DNA from: Pedosphaera parvula Ellin514
GTDB taxonomy: Bacteria > Verrucomicrobiota > Verrucomicrobiia > Limisphaerales > Pedosphaeraceae
Reading direction: 5' to 3'
DNA length: 64,000 nt
NCBI RefSeq assembly: GCF_000172555.1
Contig: NZ_ABOX02000002.1
Coordinates: 186,001-250,000 of the forward strand
In this document: positions 16,730 through 25,312 of the stretch, in pieces
How positions within the stretch are numbered: the first letter of the stretch is position 1
Layout of the letters: every line of letters begins with the position of its first letter
Program-made: the position numbers and the translations under genes
The notes under the pieces: model-generated
Database searches by the model: none
What the model was told of the DNA's origin: nothing
Seen by the model: only the letters and a program-made list of their open reading frames with translations

Positions 16730-19700
16730 ATGAAGAACTACCTTGGATATTTCTGTCTACTGAGTATTGCACTTTCGCTGATGGGTCTCGGAAATAAGGT
16801 TTATGCCATTGTTGGAGCAACCACGCCGTTCATAAGTTTTGAGGCGGAGGCAGGAACATTTGGCGGCGGCGCAGCCATAGTCTCCCTGGTGTCGCCCCCA
16901 ACGACGCCGTACTCAAGTCCGCAACTTGAGGCATCGGGGCATGCTTACGTTCAGCTCACCGCTACAGGCCAATATGTGGAATGGGTGAATAACACCGGCC
17001 AAAGCATCACAGCGATTAATGTGCGCGAATCGATTCCAGACGCTCCAAATGGGGGAGGGATTACAGCCACATTGAATCTATACGTGAATGGAGTTTTTCG
17101 CCAGAGCCTCAACCTCAACTCAATGCAAACCTGGTTGTATGAGAACAGCACCAACTACAATGGCAACGACCAGAATCCGGCAGACGGTAGTCCACGTGTG
17201 TTTTTTGATGACGTACATACATTTATTGCGGGTGGCGCTGTCACACCGGGGAGTACGATCAGGCTGCAGAAGGATTCCACCAATTCGGCGGCATTCTATT
17301 ACATCGATGTGGTTGATTTGGAAACCCCTCCCGCTGCCTTAACCCAGCCTGCCAATTCTCTTTCGATTTCTGCTTACAATGCGATTGCCAACAATAGTAG
17401 TGTGGATAATTCTGCAGCCATTCAGAATTGCATCAACGATGCCCAAACTCAGGGGAAAAGCGTTTGGATACCCGCCGGCACCTATTATGTCAGAACGATG
17501 GGTGGGCTTACTGCGACAGGAATAACAATCCAAGGGGCAGGGATATGGTATAGCACCATATATCGCAACATGCCGCTTCCCAATCCCTCTCCATTGGGTG
17601 CCATATTTAATCTCACTTCCTGCACGGTACGAAATTTTTCCCTCGATGCGAATGCCACCAGCAGGGCAGTTGTTGACGGTTGCGGTGGTGCGATGGATAC
17701 CAGCGGTAATAATTGGCTGGCAGATGGGATTTGGACGCAACATACCATGTCCGGTTTTTGGGCGTCCGGCACCGGCGGAACGGTTCAGAATTGCCGACTC
17801 ACCAGCATCTGGGCCGATGGGATTAACCTCAACAACGTCAGTCTGAATGGAACCGTTGGAAACAATCTTACCAATCGGAACAACTTTGTCAGAGGCACCG
17901 GTGATGACGCCAATGCCATTAACTCAGTCAATTACAATGGCAACCAATACTACGCGCCGATGAATGGTGTTGTCATCATGAATACGACGGCAATTGCGCC
18001 GTGGGGCGGGAAAGGAGTCGCCATTTACGGTGGGACTGGTCACCTGGTGGAGAATAATTTTATGTCCGATACAGCGAGGTATGTTGGCCTGGGGGTGATG
18101 AAATTTGGCGTGAACGGATCGGACCTACTTTCCGCAACCGTTACGGGCAACACCGTCCTGCGTTGCGGCGGCAATGGCTACAGCCAACAGCAGCAAGCCA
18201 TGATGATCGGCAATGGCGGGGACGGTCAGAGCGTGGGAACCGTCGCGAATGCCTATGTCGCTTCGAACAACATAATTGATTCCTTGTACAGTGCGGTTGG
18301 TTTCTCAACCGGCACGAACACAGTTTTTCAGTACAATACGATCATCGCTCCCGGACTTGATGGTATCGCGATTGGTCCGCCTTCGTTAGGAGCGGGTGTC
18401 TTGGGAACCGCAATTATCAAATCAAATATTGTGACTGGCCTCAATCCCGGAAGGTTGGCACTTACCAATAGTTCCATCGATTATGAGGTTATTACTCCGA
18501 TTCCAGCTGCCAATTACAATGGCACGTTGGGTGTGGCGATTGAGACCTGCGATGAAGGTGGACAGAATATTGGCAATATTTCTTCTGGCGATTGGACAGC
18601 CTACAACAATATCGATCTAAGCGGATTGAATACATTTGTCGCCAGGGTGGCCAGTGCCGGTTCGGGAGGGAATATTGAGATCCACCTCGACAGCCCTGGA
18701 GGGACGATGATTGGAACTTGTGCGGTTGTGGGAACAGGTGGATCTCAAACCTACCTGAACATGTATTGCGGCATCACTAACACAAGCGAGAGCCACAATA
18801 TTTATTTGGTATATAGCGGGGGCAGCGGAATCCTATTCAACCTGCAATTCCTTGGTTTTTATTCCGCCCCATCCATGCTCTCCCATCAATTGGTGGTCGG
18901 CAATACCTATTCCCTGAAGGCATTGGCCAACGGCAAATTTGTCAGTGCACCCAATGGTGGAACCAACGCATTGATCGCCGGGAGCGCCTCGGTCGGCGTA
19001 ACCGAGCAGTTCCAGGTGGTTGATGCGGGAGGCGGTAATATTGCCCTGCTTGCCATGGCAAACAACCAGTATGTTTGTGCGGACAATAACGGTGCCAGCC
19101 CATTGATTGCCAACCGAACGTCCTTCGGCAGTTGGGAAACATTTACAGAATTTGATGCGGGCGGCGGTAACATTGGCCTTCGTGCCATGAACAATGGGAG
19201 GTATGTTACCACAGGCAATGGTGGCACCAATGCTCTCATTGCCCAAAGCACTACCATTGGCACATCGGAATCCTTTACCGTGGGATTCGTCAGTGGCGTA
19301 CCGCCGGGAGCGCCACTTGGGCTGATGGCAACGGCAGGAAACTTTCAAGTGGCCTTAAGTTGGGCAGCCTCCGTGGGTGCGACCATCTATAATATCAAAC
19401 GTTCCCTCACCAGCGGCGGGCCCTATACCATCGTTGCAACCAACGTGACGGATTTGGCTTATACCAACACCAGCCTGGCCAACGGAACAACGTATTTCTT
19501 CGTCGTGTCCTCTCAGAACTCTGCTGGTGAGAGTGCCAATTCCTCTCCCATTATCGCCACACCCGGGACGTTAGACCGCACGGGTTGGGTAGTCGCGTCG
19601 AACACTTCTGGCAGCGATGCGCCGGCCAACGCAATTGATTTGGATCTAAACACACGCTGGTCAACAGGTGCATCCCAGACCGCCGGACAGTGGTTTCAGG

Positions 19701-20455
19701 TGGATATGGGATCAGCCAGGACGTTTTACAAGATTGTTCTGAATACCGTGAATTCGTCCGGCGATTACCCACGCGGTTATCAGGTCAACGTTTCCAATGA
19801 TGGACTCGCCTGGGGCAGTCCCGTGGCGACCGGAACCGGAGCCTCGGCCATTACTACTATAACCTTCGCAACCCAGGCAGCGCGTTACATCCGAATAACA
19901 CAGACCGGCAGCGCGCAAGGGAGTTATTGGAGTATCCATGATTTCAACGTTTATGGAACACCGCCGTTGGCCCCGCTCGGAATTACGGTTACGAACGCCA
20001 CCAGCAATCAGATCGGCCTGTCGTGGACCGCCAGTGTGAGTGCGACCAGTTACAATGTAAAGCGAGCTGCCACCAGTGGTGGACCTTATATAAATGTGGC
20101 AACAAATCTGATCGGATTTACCTATACTGATACTGGTCTAACCAACGGGACGATCTATTACTACGTCGTTTCAGCAGTTAATTTATTTGGTGAAAGCGCC
20201 AATTCGGTTCAAGCCAGTGCGCGTCCCGTGGCAATAACTGTTCCTCAATTACACTTCGGGATGAGCAGCAGTCTTATGCAGTTGAACTGGCCTCAAGATC
20301 ACACCGGTTGGCGGCTCGAATCCCAGACCAATTCAATTGGTGCCGGGTTGAGCACGAATTGGTTTACAGTTTCAAGTTCGGGCGCCACGAACCAGATTTT
20401 CGTCCCGGTAAGCACTACCAATGGCAGCTTGTTCTTTCGCCTCGTTTATCCGTGA
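16730..20455 (+). CDS. Secreted GH87 alpha-1,3-glucanase (mycodextranase-like), multi-modular
   Basis: This protein of about 1241 residues starts at ATG 16730, after GGAGGGAGG, with signal peptide MKNYLGYFCLLSIALSLMGL. Approximate modules: CBM35-like (30-195), GH87-type right-handed beta-helix (205-590), CBM6-like (600-710), fascin-like beta-trefoil with three LKALANGKFV-type repeats (715-850), FN3 (855-940), discoidin/F5-8C (945-1075), FN3 (1080-1165), and a C-terminal tail ending FFRLVYP. In the helix domain WADGINL (Asp363) and RGTGDDANAIN (Asp392, Asp393) resemble the three catalytic aspartates of GH87. APWGGKG and NGSDLLSATV are also typical. Expected substrate is alpha-1,3-glucan or mixed alpha-glucan of fungi or biofilms, acting outside the cell. 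Confidence 0.88.
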   Translation: MKNYLGYFCLLSIALSLMGLGNKVYAIVGATTPFISFEAEAGTFGGGAAIVSLVSPPTTPYSSPQLEASGHAYVQLTATGQYVEWVNNTGQSITAINVRESIPDAPNGGGITATLNLYVNGVFRQSLNLNSMQTWLYENSTNYNGNDQNPADGSPRVFFDDVHTFIAGGAVTPGSTIRLQKDSTNSAAFYYIDVVDLETPPAALTQPANSLSISAYNAIANNSSVDNSAAIQNCINDAQTQGKSVWIPAGTYYVRTMGGLTATGITIQGAGIWYSTIYRNMPLPNPSPLGAIFNLTSCTVRNFSLDANATSRAVVDGCGGAMDTSGNNWLADGIWTQHTMSGFWASGTGGTVQNCRLTSIWADGINLNNVSLNGTVGNNLTNRNNFVRGTGDDANAINSVNYNGNQYYAPMNGVVIMNTTAIAPWGGKGVAIYGGTGHLVENNFMSDTARYVGLGVMKFGVNGSDLLSATVTGNTVLRCGGNGYSQQQQAMMIGNGGDGQSVGTVANAYVASNNIIDSLYSAVGFSTGTNTVFQYNTIIAPGLDGIAIGPPSLGAGVLGTAIIKSNIVTGLNPGRLALTNSSIDYEVITPIPAANYNGTLGVAIETCDEGGQNIGNISSGDWTAYNNIDLSGLNTFVARVASAGSGGNIEIHLDSPGGTMIGTCAVVGTGGSQTYLNMYCGITNTSESHNIYLVYSGGSGILFNLQFLGFYSAPSMLSHQLVVGNTYSLKALANGKFVSAPNGGTNALIAGSASVGVTEQFQVVDAGGGNIALLAMANNQYVCADNNGASPLIANRTSFGSWETFTEFDAGGGNIGLRAMNNGRYVTTGNGGTNALIAQSTTIGTSESFTVGFVSGVPPGAPLGLMATAGNFQVALSWAASVGATIYNIKRSLTSGGPYTIVATNVTDLAYTNTSLANGTTYFFVVSSQNSAGESANSSPIIATPGTLDRTGWVVASNTSGSDAPANAIDLDLNTRWSTGASQTAGQWFQVDMGSARTFYKIVLNTVNSSGDYPRGYQVNVSNDGLAWGSPVATGTGASAITTITFATQAARYIRITQTGSAQGSYWSIHDFNVYGTPPLAPLGITVTNATSNQIGLSWTASVSATSYNVKRAATSGGPYINVATNLIGFTYTDTGLTNGTIYYYVVSAVNLFGESANSVQASARPVAITVPQLHFGMSSSLMQLNWPQDHTGWRLESQTNSIGAGLSTNWFTVSSSGATNQIFVPVSTTNGSLFFRLVYP

Positions 20456-20507
20456 GCCAGACCTGGGTTATCGATTGAAAACAACTTTGCACCGGCTCAA
20501 CGATGGA

Positions 20508-22410
20508 TTATTCCGTGTGCACAACTGATGATACCTTTTCTACCACCGGAGTATCTCCACGAATCAACCTGGTTCCCGCACCAACCAGTTTCAGATAATA
20601 ATCGCTTGGCAAACCTTCAAAGGTTATAAATTTTGATTTTTCGCCGATTGGAACGTCATTGACACACTTGAAAATGGCCGTGGCTTCATCCACTTCATCA
20701 AACATGGCGACGTATACCATCGAAGCATTGACTCGTTTCGCTGCACAAAATTTGCGACCATAAAAACTGTCCATGCAATCTTGGGATTTGATCCGATGGC
20801 TTGTCGTACATGTTGTGCCAGCTAAAGCCTGGGAAAACCACGGGCAAACATTCAATCCCGCGTTCATGACACCAAACCAGATCCGGTTTTAAAGAATGTT
20901 CGGCGTAGCTGGCTGCGTCCTCCGGATTGGTATAGCGCCCAACCGTCCATGGACTGACGATATCCGCCATTGCTACTATGTCGAGTAAGAGCGGATCGTT
21001 CACGGCATCGGCTTTCAATTCGCGCCAGTGCGCGGGAACTCCCAACATGACGGTGCAGCCTCCAGCTTCAGGATCATGTTTCAAAAACTCAATGAAGCGA
21101 CGGCATTCCTCGAGAGAATAATCACGATGGTCGTTAAAACCGACGCCCCAAACGGCGACCACCGGTTTGCCACGATGGTGAAGATAAGAGGAATCGTCCG
21201 TGATAACCATTTCTCTTCGAAGTGCGCGCCAATCGTTAATGACCTCATCAATACGGCCGGAGCGAAGTCCGCTGAGATCATACATGACGGCATAAGCCCG
21301 ACCATTGAGGTTGGCTCCCTCACGACAGTTGGCCAGAACCGTATTGCAATACTCTCGTGTGGATCGATTCTGCAATCCGTTTGCGAAGCGTTGAACGAAA
21401 ACCCCATCGATGCCATAGTCCTTCATCCAGTTGAAATGCCGTAAGACAGTTGGCTTTTGAAAGGAACTGAAAACTTCTGCCGTCCGGCCATCCGGGAGTT
21501 TGAAGTCGGTGAGAAAACGCTCCGTTGCGTTTAATTCCGAAACGTCTGGCCACAAATCCACTTTCGCATTGCCATCAGCAAGCGGGCCACGTTGTTTGGT
21601 CCAATGCCGCCAACCCCTTTCCGGGTTGCCATCACCGGGGGCGCCAAACCAGCCTTGATAACCGCACATGACTTTTCCAGACAAGGTTGTGGCATCCACA
21701 CCTTTCATGACAGGTCCTTTGTACGGCGTGATTTCGCAAATAGTTACTTCAGCCACATCGAAACCAGCATTGCTGTCGCGGGTATTGGTGAAAGCAAAAT
21801 GACGCGCTGGTTCAAGTCTGGAGCCGGAACCTTCAACGTAAATCAGGTTCGTTGCGGGAGTGACGACCTTATTTCCATCTGGCAGAGAAAGTTGCAAACT
21901 GAAACATGCCCTGGCGCCACCCCAATCACGTCCAATAAAACGAAGGCGATACCACGAGTCCGGGGTTATGTTCGGCAAACCGGCGATGGGCTGCCAGGAA
22001 GCATACTCCTTGTCACCAAGACAAAAACCCCATCCTTTTACTCCGTCGCAATAAAGATTTATTGCAGATGCCGAGAATGGGGAGTTGGCATCCTTCAGGC
22101 TGGAAACTTGAAAATGGAACTGACGATTTGTGGCGTCACCGGTCCGAAAAGAAAATTCAATATAAAAGTCAGAAAGTCCGTTGGAAGCCAGATTTCCCTG
22201 CAGCTGGCTGCCTGCAGAGCCAAAATGGGCAAATCCATGCGTTGGCTCAGCGCCACCTTTGGTTTGGATAACCACCTTGTTTGTCTGTGTCCATATCGGG
22301 GAGAATATCGGAGCCTCGAAGGTTTCCTGCCCGATCACCCCGCCAACCACACTACCCGTGACGGCAAGGAAAGCGGCCATGCGACTGACCAACGGAATTA
22401 CGTGTCGCAT
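20508..22410 (-). pseudogene. GH71/GH99-like secreted glycosidase, interrupted by a single-base frameshift
   Basis: On the minus strand from ATG 22410 there is a signal peptide (MRHVIPLVSRMAAFLAVTGS), a lectin-like beta-sandwich (about 30-240) and a GH71/99-like catalytic region (GYQGWFGAPGDG, MKDYGIDGVFVQRF, MYDLSG, FPGFSWHNM). After FLWSQ the frame goes out of register and stops at 20698. The expected continuation, FCAAKRVNASMVYVAMFDEV, is in the next frame and runs to 20508, ending in a normal GLPSDYYLKLVG tail. One extra base in the TTT of 20751-20753 (plus strand) explains it. It could be a sequencing error or a recent mutation. GH71 members cleave alpha-1,3-glucan and GH99 members alpha-mannan; this subgroup's activity is unknown. 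Site 2 lies 78 nt upstream. Confidence 0.78.
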
Positions 22411-22488
22411 CAGTTCAAACGGACCAAGTCTGCATGTTCCAAATGTCAAAACTTGTGTAATCGTAGCCCGCTGCATTTTATACTAACA

Positions 22489-22504
22489 TCCCCTAAAACG
22501 GGGA
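22489..22504 (-). promoter_or_regulatory. Inverted repeat TCCCC-N6-GGGGA upstream of the GH71/99-like gene (site 2)
   Basis: Read on the minus strand it is TCCCC GTTTTA GGGGA followed by TGT, matching site 1 at 18 of 19 positions. A TATAAAAT stretch follows about 8 nt later and could be a -10 element, placing the repeat at an activator or -35 position. It lies in the divergent spacer between this gene and the histidine kinase gene, so it could affect both. Confidence 0.65.
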
Positions 22505-22627
22505 GGCAGCCACTTGAAAAGAGTCGTTGACATCAAAGGACGGTTGTATTGCGATAGGATGTGAGAAAATAACATGACAATATTGAGTATCTAAGTCGCT
22601 TTCGGAATATCCCAGTAATCCCAGTCA

Positions 22628-24382
22628 ATGCCCATCAACTCAAATCATCACCTCGAAAGAAACGTCCCCATACGGCCAGTGAGACGTCGCCTGCTGATGA
22701 TAGCGACCTCAATCCTTCTGCCAATCTGCCTCTGCACTGCGCTGGCAATGAACGGTGTGGGTGCCAGCGGGAAATCCGACGCTCTGAAGATTCAATCATT
22801 AACTGTCGATGGAAAGCAGGTTTCACTGCAGGGCGGGCAAAGCAAAAGTCTTGGACTGTTTCCTGAGAGTGTTTCCTTCGGCTTCGGTTCCACCACCAAT
22901 TCCGGACAAAAAGCCGTTCGAATCCGCTATAAATTGGAAGGTTACGACGTGAACTGGCATGAAGGACTCGGAGAGATGTACGTGATGATTCGGTTTTTCA
23001 ATGATGCTGGAGATCAGATTGCTGAAAACCGTTACAAGGTGAATGGAGAAAGCATGGGGTGGAATGGTTCGTTGACGACTTCTCCGCTCGCTCATCGGCG
23101 CGAAACCATCGTTGTTCCACGGCAGGCCTCCCGATTTTGGGCGGTCATTTCTTCTGGTGGTCCTCCCGCAACCGTGGGCATTTATGTGGTGGCCAATCTG
23201 GTCGTGTCCAAGTCCTCCGGCAATTCGGCCTCAGTTGAATTGATTCATTCTCCTTTTGATCAGCGGCTGAATAACGGATTTACCAATCAGACACCACCTG
23301 GCTGGATGCCCGATGGCAACCACTCAAGCATGGCAAAGATTGTCGACTTTGGCCAGCATCCGCAGACCAAGGCGTTCGCCATCCTGGATGAGGACCCAAT
23401 CAGTCATGCGGAATGGCATATGATCAAGGAAACTGCGCCCGCAGTCACTCCCGGGGACAACATGGTGGTGGAGTGGGATGAAATGTATAGCATCGGGATG
23501 GGGGATTTTCTGGAAGCCAGATATGAAAAGCTGCCAGTGGGCCACTTTTTATTTAGGGTGTCCGGGGTTGATGTGATGGGAAATCCGACCGGCGAGGAAA
23601 CTTCATTGGCTGTTTTGGTGCCGCAACCGTTTTGGAAGACTTATTGGTTTTTGGGCGCGGCTTTCAGTGTTCTGACTGCTGCCATGATAGGAAGTGGACG
23701 CTATTTTGTGTGGCAGAGAATGCAGCGTGAAATGTTGCGTCTAAAACATCAAGGGGCGTTGGAACAGGAACGATTGCGCATTGCTCATGATATTCATGAT
23801 GATCTGGGAGCCCGCGTGACCCAGATATCGTTGGTGAGTGCCATGGCGCAGGATAATCCCACTTTTCCGGAAAAGGCGCGCGCTGATTTCGATAGGATTT
23901 CGAAAATGTCCCGGGAATTGGTGGCTGCGCTTTATGAAACGGTTTGGGCAGTGAATCCGGAGAACGATAATCTTGACGCACTGGGCAATTATATCTGTCA
24001 AATGGTGAATCAACTGTGTGAACGGACTCAGCTCCGTTGCCGTTTTCATGTGCTTGATTTGCCACATGAAGTCCAGGTTTCAAGCCAAACACGTCATAAC
24101 ATCAGCATGGCGGTAAAGGAAGCAGTGCATAATGTGATAAAACATGCCAGGGCTTCCGAAGTCACCATCCGCATGGCCTTTGAACAAGGCTCTCTTACCG
24201 TCACGGTCCAGGATGATGGCTGTGGTTTTCAACCTCATGCTGGCATGGCGGGGAATGGACTGACCAATATGAAGCAGCGCCTGAAAAATATCGGAGGCCA
24301 TTGCCTGTTCGAGAGCAAAACAAATCATGGCACAACGGTTTCCATGCGATTATTCGTTAAACCAGCCGACCAATGCTTTTGA
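22628..24382 (+). CDS. Membrane sensor histidine kinase (NarX/HisKA_3 type)
   Basis: This 584-residue protein has an N-terminal hydrophobic anchor (about 21-43) and an extracytoplasmic region of roughly 290 residues that includes a Y_Y_Y-like beta-sandwich just before the membrane. A second membrane span is near 338-360. The kinase core has a HisKA_3 phosphoacceptor region, RIAHDIHDDLGARV with His390, then an ATPase domain with HNISMAVKEAVHNVIKHA, DDGCGF and GNGLTNMKQR. It pairs with the response regulator 62 nt downstream. The sensor region may detect sugars from the polysaccharide enzymes around it (inference). ATG 22628 is the first in-frame start. Confidence 0.9.
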   Translation: MPINSNHHLERNVPIRPVRRRLLMIATSILLPICLCTALAMNGVGASGKSDALKIQSLTVDGKQVSLQGGQSKSLGLFPESVSFGFGSTTNSGQKAVRIRYKLEGYDVNWHEGLGEMYVMIRFFNDAGDQIAENRYKVNGESMGWNGSLTTSPLAHRRETIVVPRQASRFWAVISSGGPPATVGIYVVANLVVSKSSGNSASVELIHSPFDQRLNNGFTNQTPPGWMPDGNHSSMAKIVDFGQHPQTKAFAILDEDPISHAEWHMIKETAPAVTPGDNMVVEWDEMYSIGMGDFLEARYEKLPVGHFLFRVSGVDVMGNPTGEETSLAVLVPQPFWKTYWFLGAAFSVLTAAMIGSGRYFVWQRMQREMLRLKHQGALEQERLRIAHDIHDDLGARVTQISLVSAMAQDNPTFPEKARADFDRISKMSRELVAALYETVWAVNPENDNLDALGNYICQMVNQLCERTQLRCRFHVLDLPHEVQVSSQTRHNISMAVKEAVHNVIKHARASEVTIRMAFEQGSLTVTVQDDGCGFQPHAGMAGNGLTNMKQRLKNIGGHCLFESKTNHGTTVSMRLFVKPADQCF

Positions 24383-24444
24383 ACCATCAAGTGGCGGCAT
24401 ATCATTAGCAAGCAGGGATCTCCAAAGTTTATTACAAATAGCAT

Positions 24445-25077
24445 ATGAAAAAATCAGTAGTTGTGGTTGAAGACGACCGGGGCTTGCGGGAGCAACTTGT
24501 TCAGATTCTTGAAACCGCTTCAGACATCAAATGCTTCGGTGCATTTGCTTCCGCCGAGGAGGCATTGCCGCAAATTCTAGACAGAAATCCTGATGTCGTG
24601 CTCATGGACATCAAACTGCCGGGCATGTCGGGTATTCAATGTGTGGCTGAAATCAAGAAGGTCACCCCAGCCATGCAGGTGATCATGGTCACAGTTTATG
24701 AAGACAGTGAACGTATTTTCAGGGCACTGAAAGCTGGCGCCAACGGTTATCTGGTAAAGTCGAGTCCGCCGGAACAGTTGCTTGAGGCCATACGTGACGT
24801 CTATAAGGGCGGTGCTCCGATGTCGAGTCATATAGCAAGCAAGGTGGTGAAGCATTTCCATTTGATAGGCAGTTCTCCCAGGGAAGCTGAGAATTTATCC
24901 CCCCGGGAACAGGAGGTGCTCGAATTATTGGCTCTGGGTTTTATCTACAAGGAAATCGGCGACAAGCTGAACATCGGAACTGAGACCGTGCGCACCTACG
25001 TTAAAAACATTTGTCAGAAAATGCATGTGCGCAGCCGGCTTGAAGCCGTGGCCAAACATCGCGCGGAAGCTTATTAA
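24445..25077 (+). CDS. NarL/FixJ-family response regulator
   Basis: This 210-residue regulator has a receiver domain (1-120) with acidic residues VEDD, phosphoacceptor Asp55 in VLMDIKLPGMSG, and the conserved Lys in YLVKSSP. A LuxR-type helix-turn-helix (about 148-205) reads LSPREQEVLELLALGF and TVRTYVKNICQKMHV. It follows the histidine kinase gene and precedes the secreted carbohydrate-binding gene, which has an inverted repeat in front of it. LuxR-type regulators bind inverted repeats as dimers, so the TCCCC-N6-GGGGA sites are natural candidates. Confidence 0.93.
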   Translation: MKKSVVVVEDDRGLREQLVQILETASDIKCFGAFASAEEALPQILDRNPDVVLMDIKLPGMSGIQCVAEIKKVTPAMQVIMVTVYEDSERIFRALKAGANGYLVKSSPPEQLLEAIRDVYKGGAPMSSHIASKVVKHFHLIGSSPREAENLSPREQEVLELLALGFIYKEIGDKLNIGTETVRTYVKNICQKMHVRSRLEAVAKHRAEAY

Positions 25078-25241
25078 ACCTTTGCAAAGGCCTGTGTGCC
25101 TGAAGTCCATCCGCTGCCTTTTTACCTATCTTTTGAGTCGTCATGGGAATTCCTTGACGTCATTCAGATCCATGCCGGAAAGGTGGATGAATCATCTTCT
25201 TCATTGCTCAATCTCGTGCTGTCAAGGATGGCTCCATTGCA

Positions 25242-25257
25242 TCCCCACTTTCGGGGA
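25242..25257 (+). promoter_or_regulatory. Inverted repeat TCCCC-N6-GGGGA upstream of the carbohydrate-binding protein gene (site 3)
   Basis: The sequence is TCCCC ACTTTC GGGGA followed by TGG, matching site 1 at 16 of 19 positions. It ends 55 nt before ATG 25313. The second two-component module of the window has its own, different inverted repeat at almost the same distance (57 nt) from its secreted-protein gene. Confidence 0.65.
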
Positions 25258-25312
25258 TGGCAGCGGGATGGTTGCGGGTCTATTGTGAACCTCGTTAACC
25301 CCTGGCAAAACT

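Noticed and set aside
20456-20507. Inverted repeat TGAGCC...GGCTCA after the GH87 gene as a terminator
   Set aside because: The arms are only 6 bp with a loop of more than 30 nt and no T-run, which is too weak to call.
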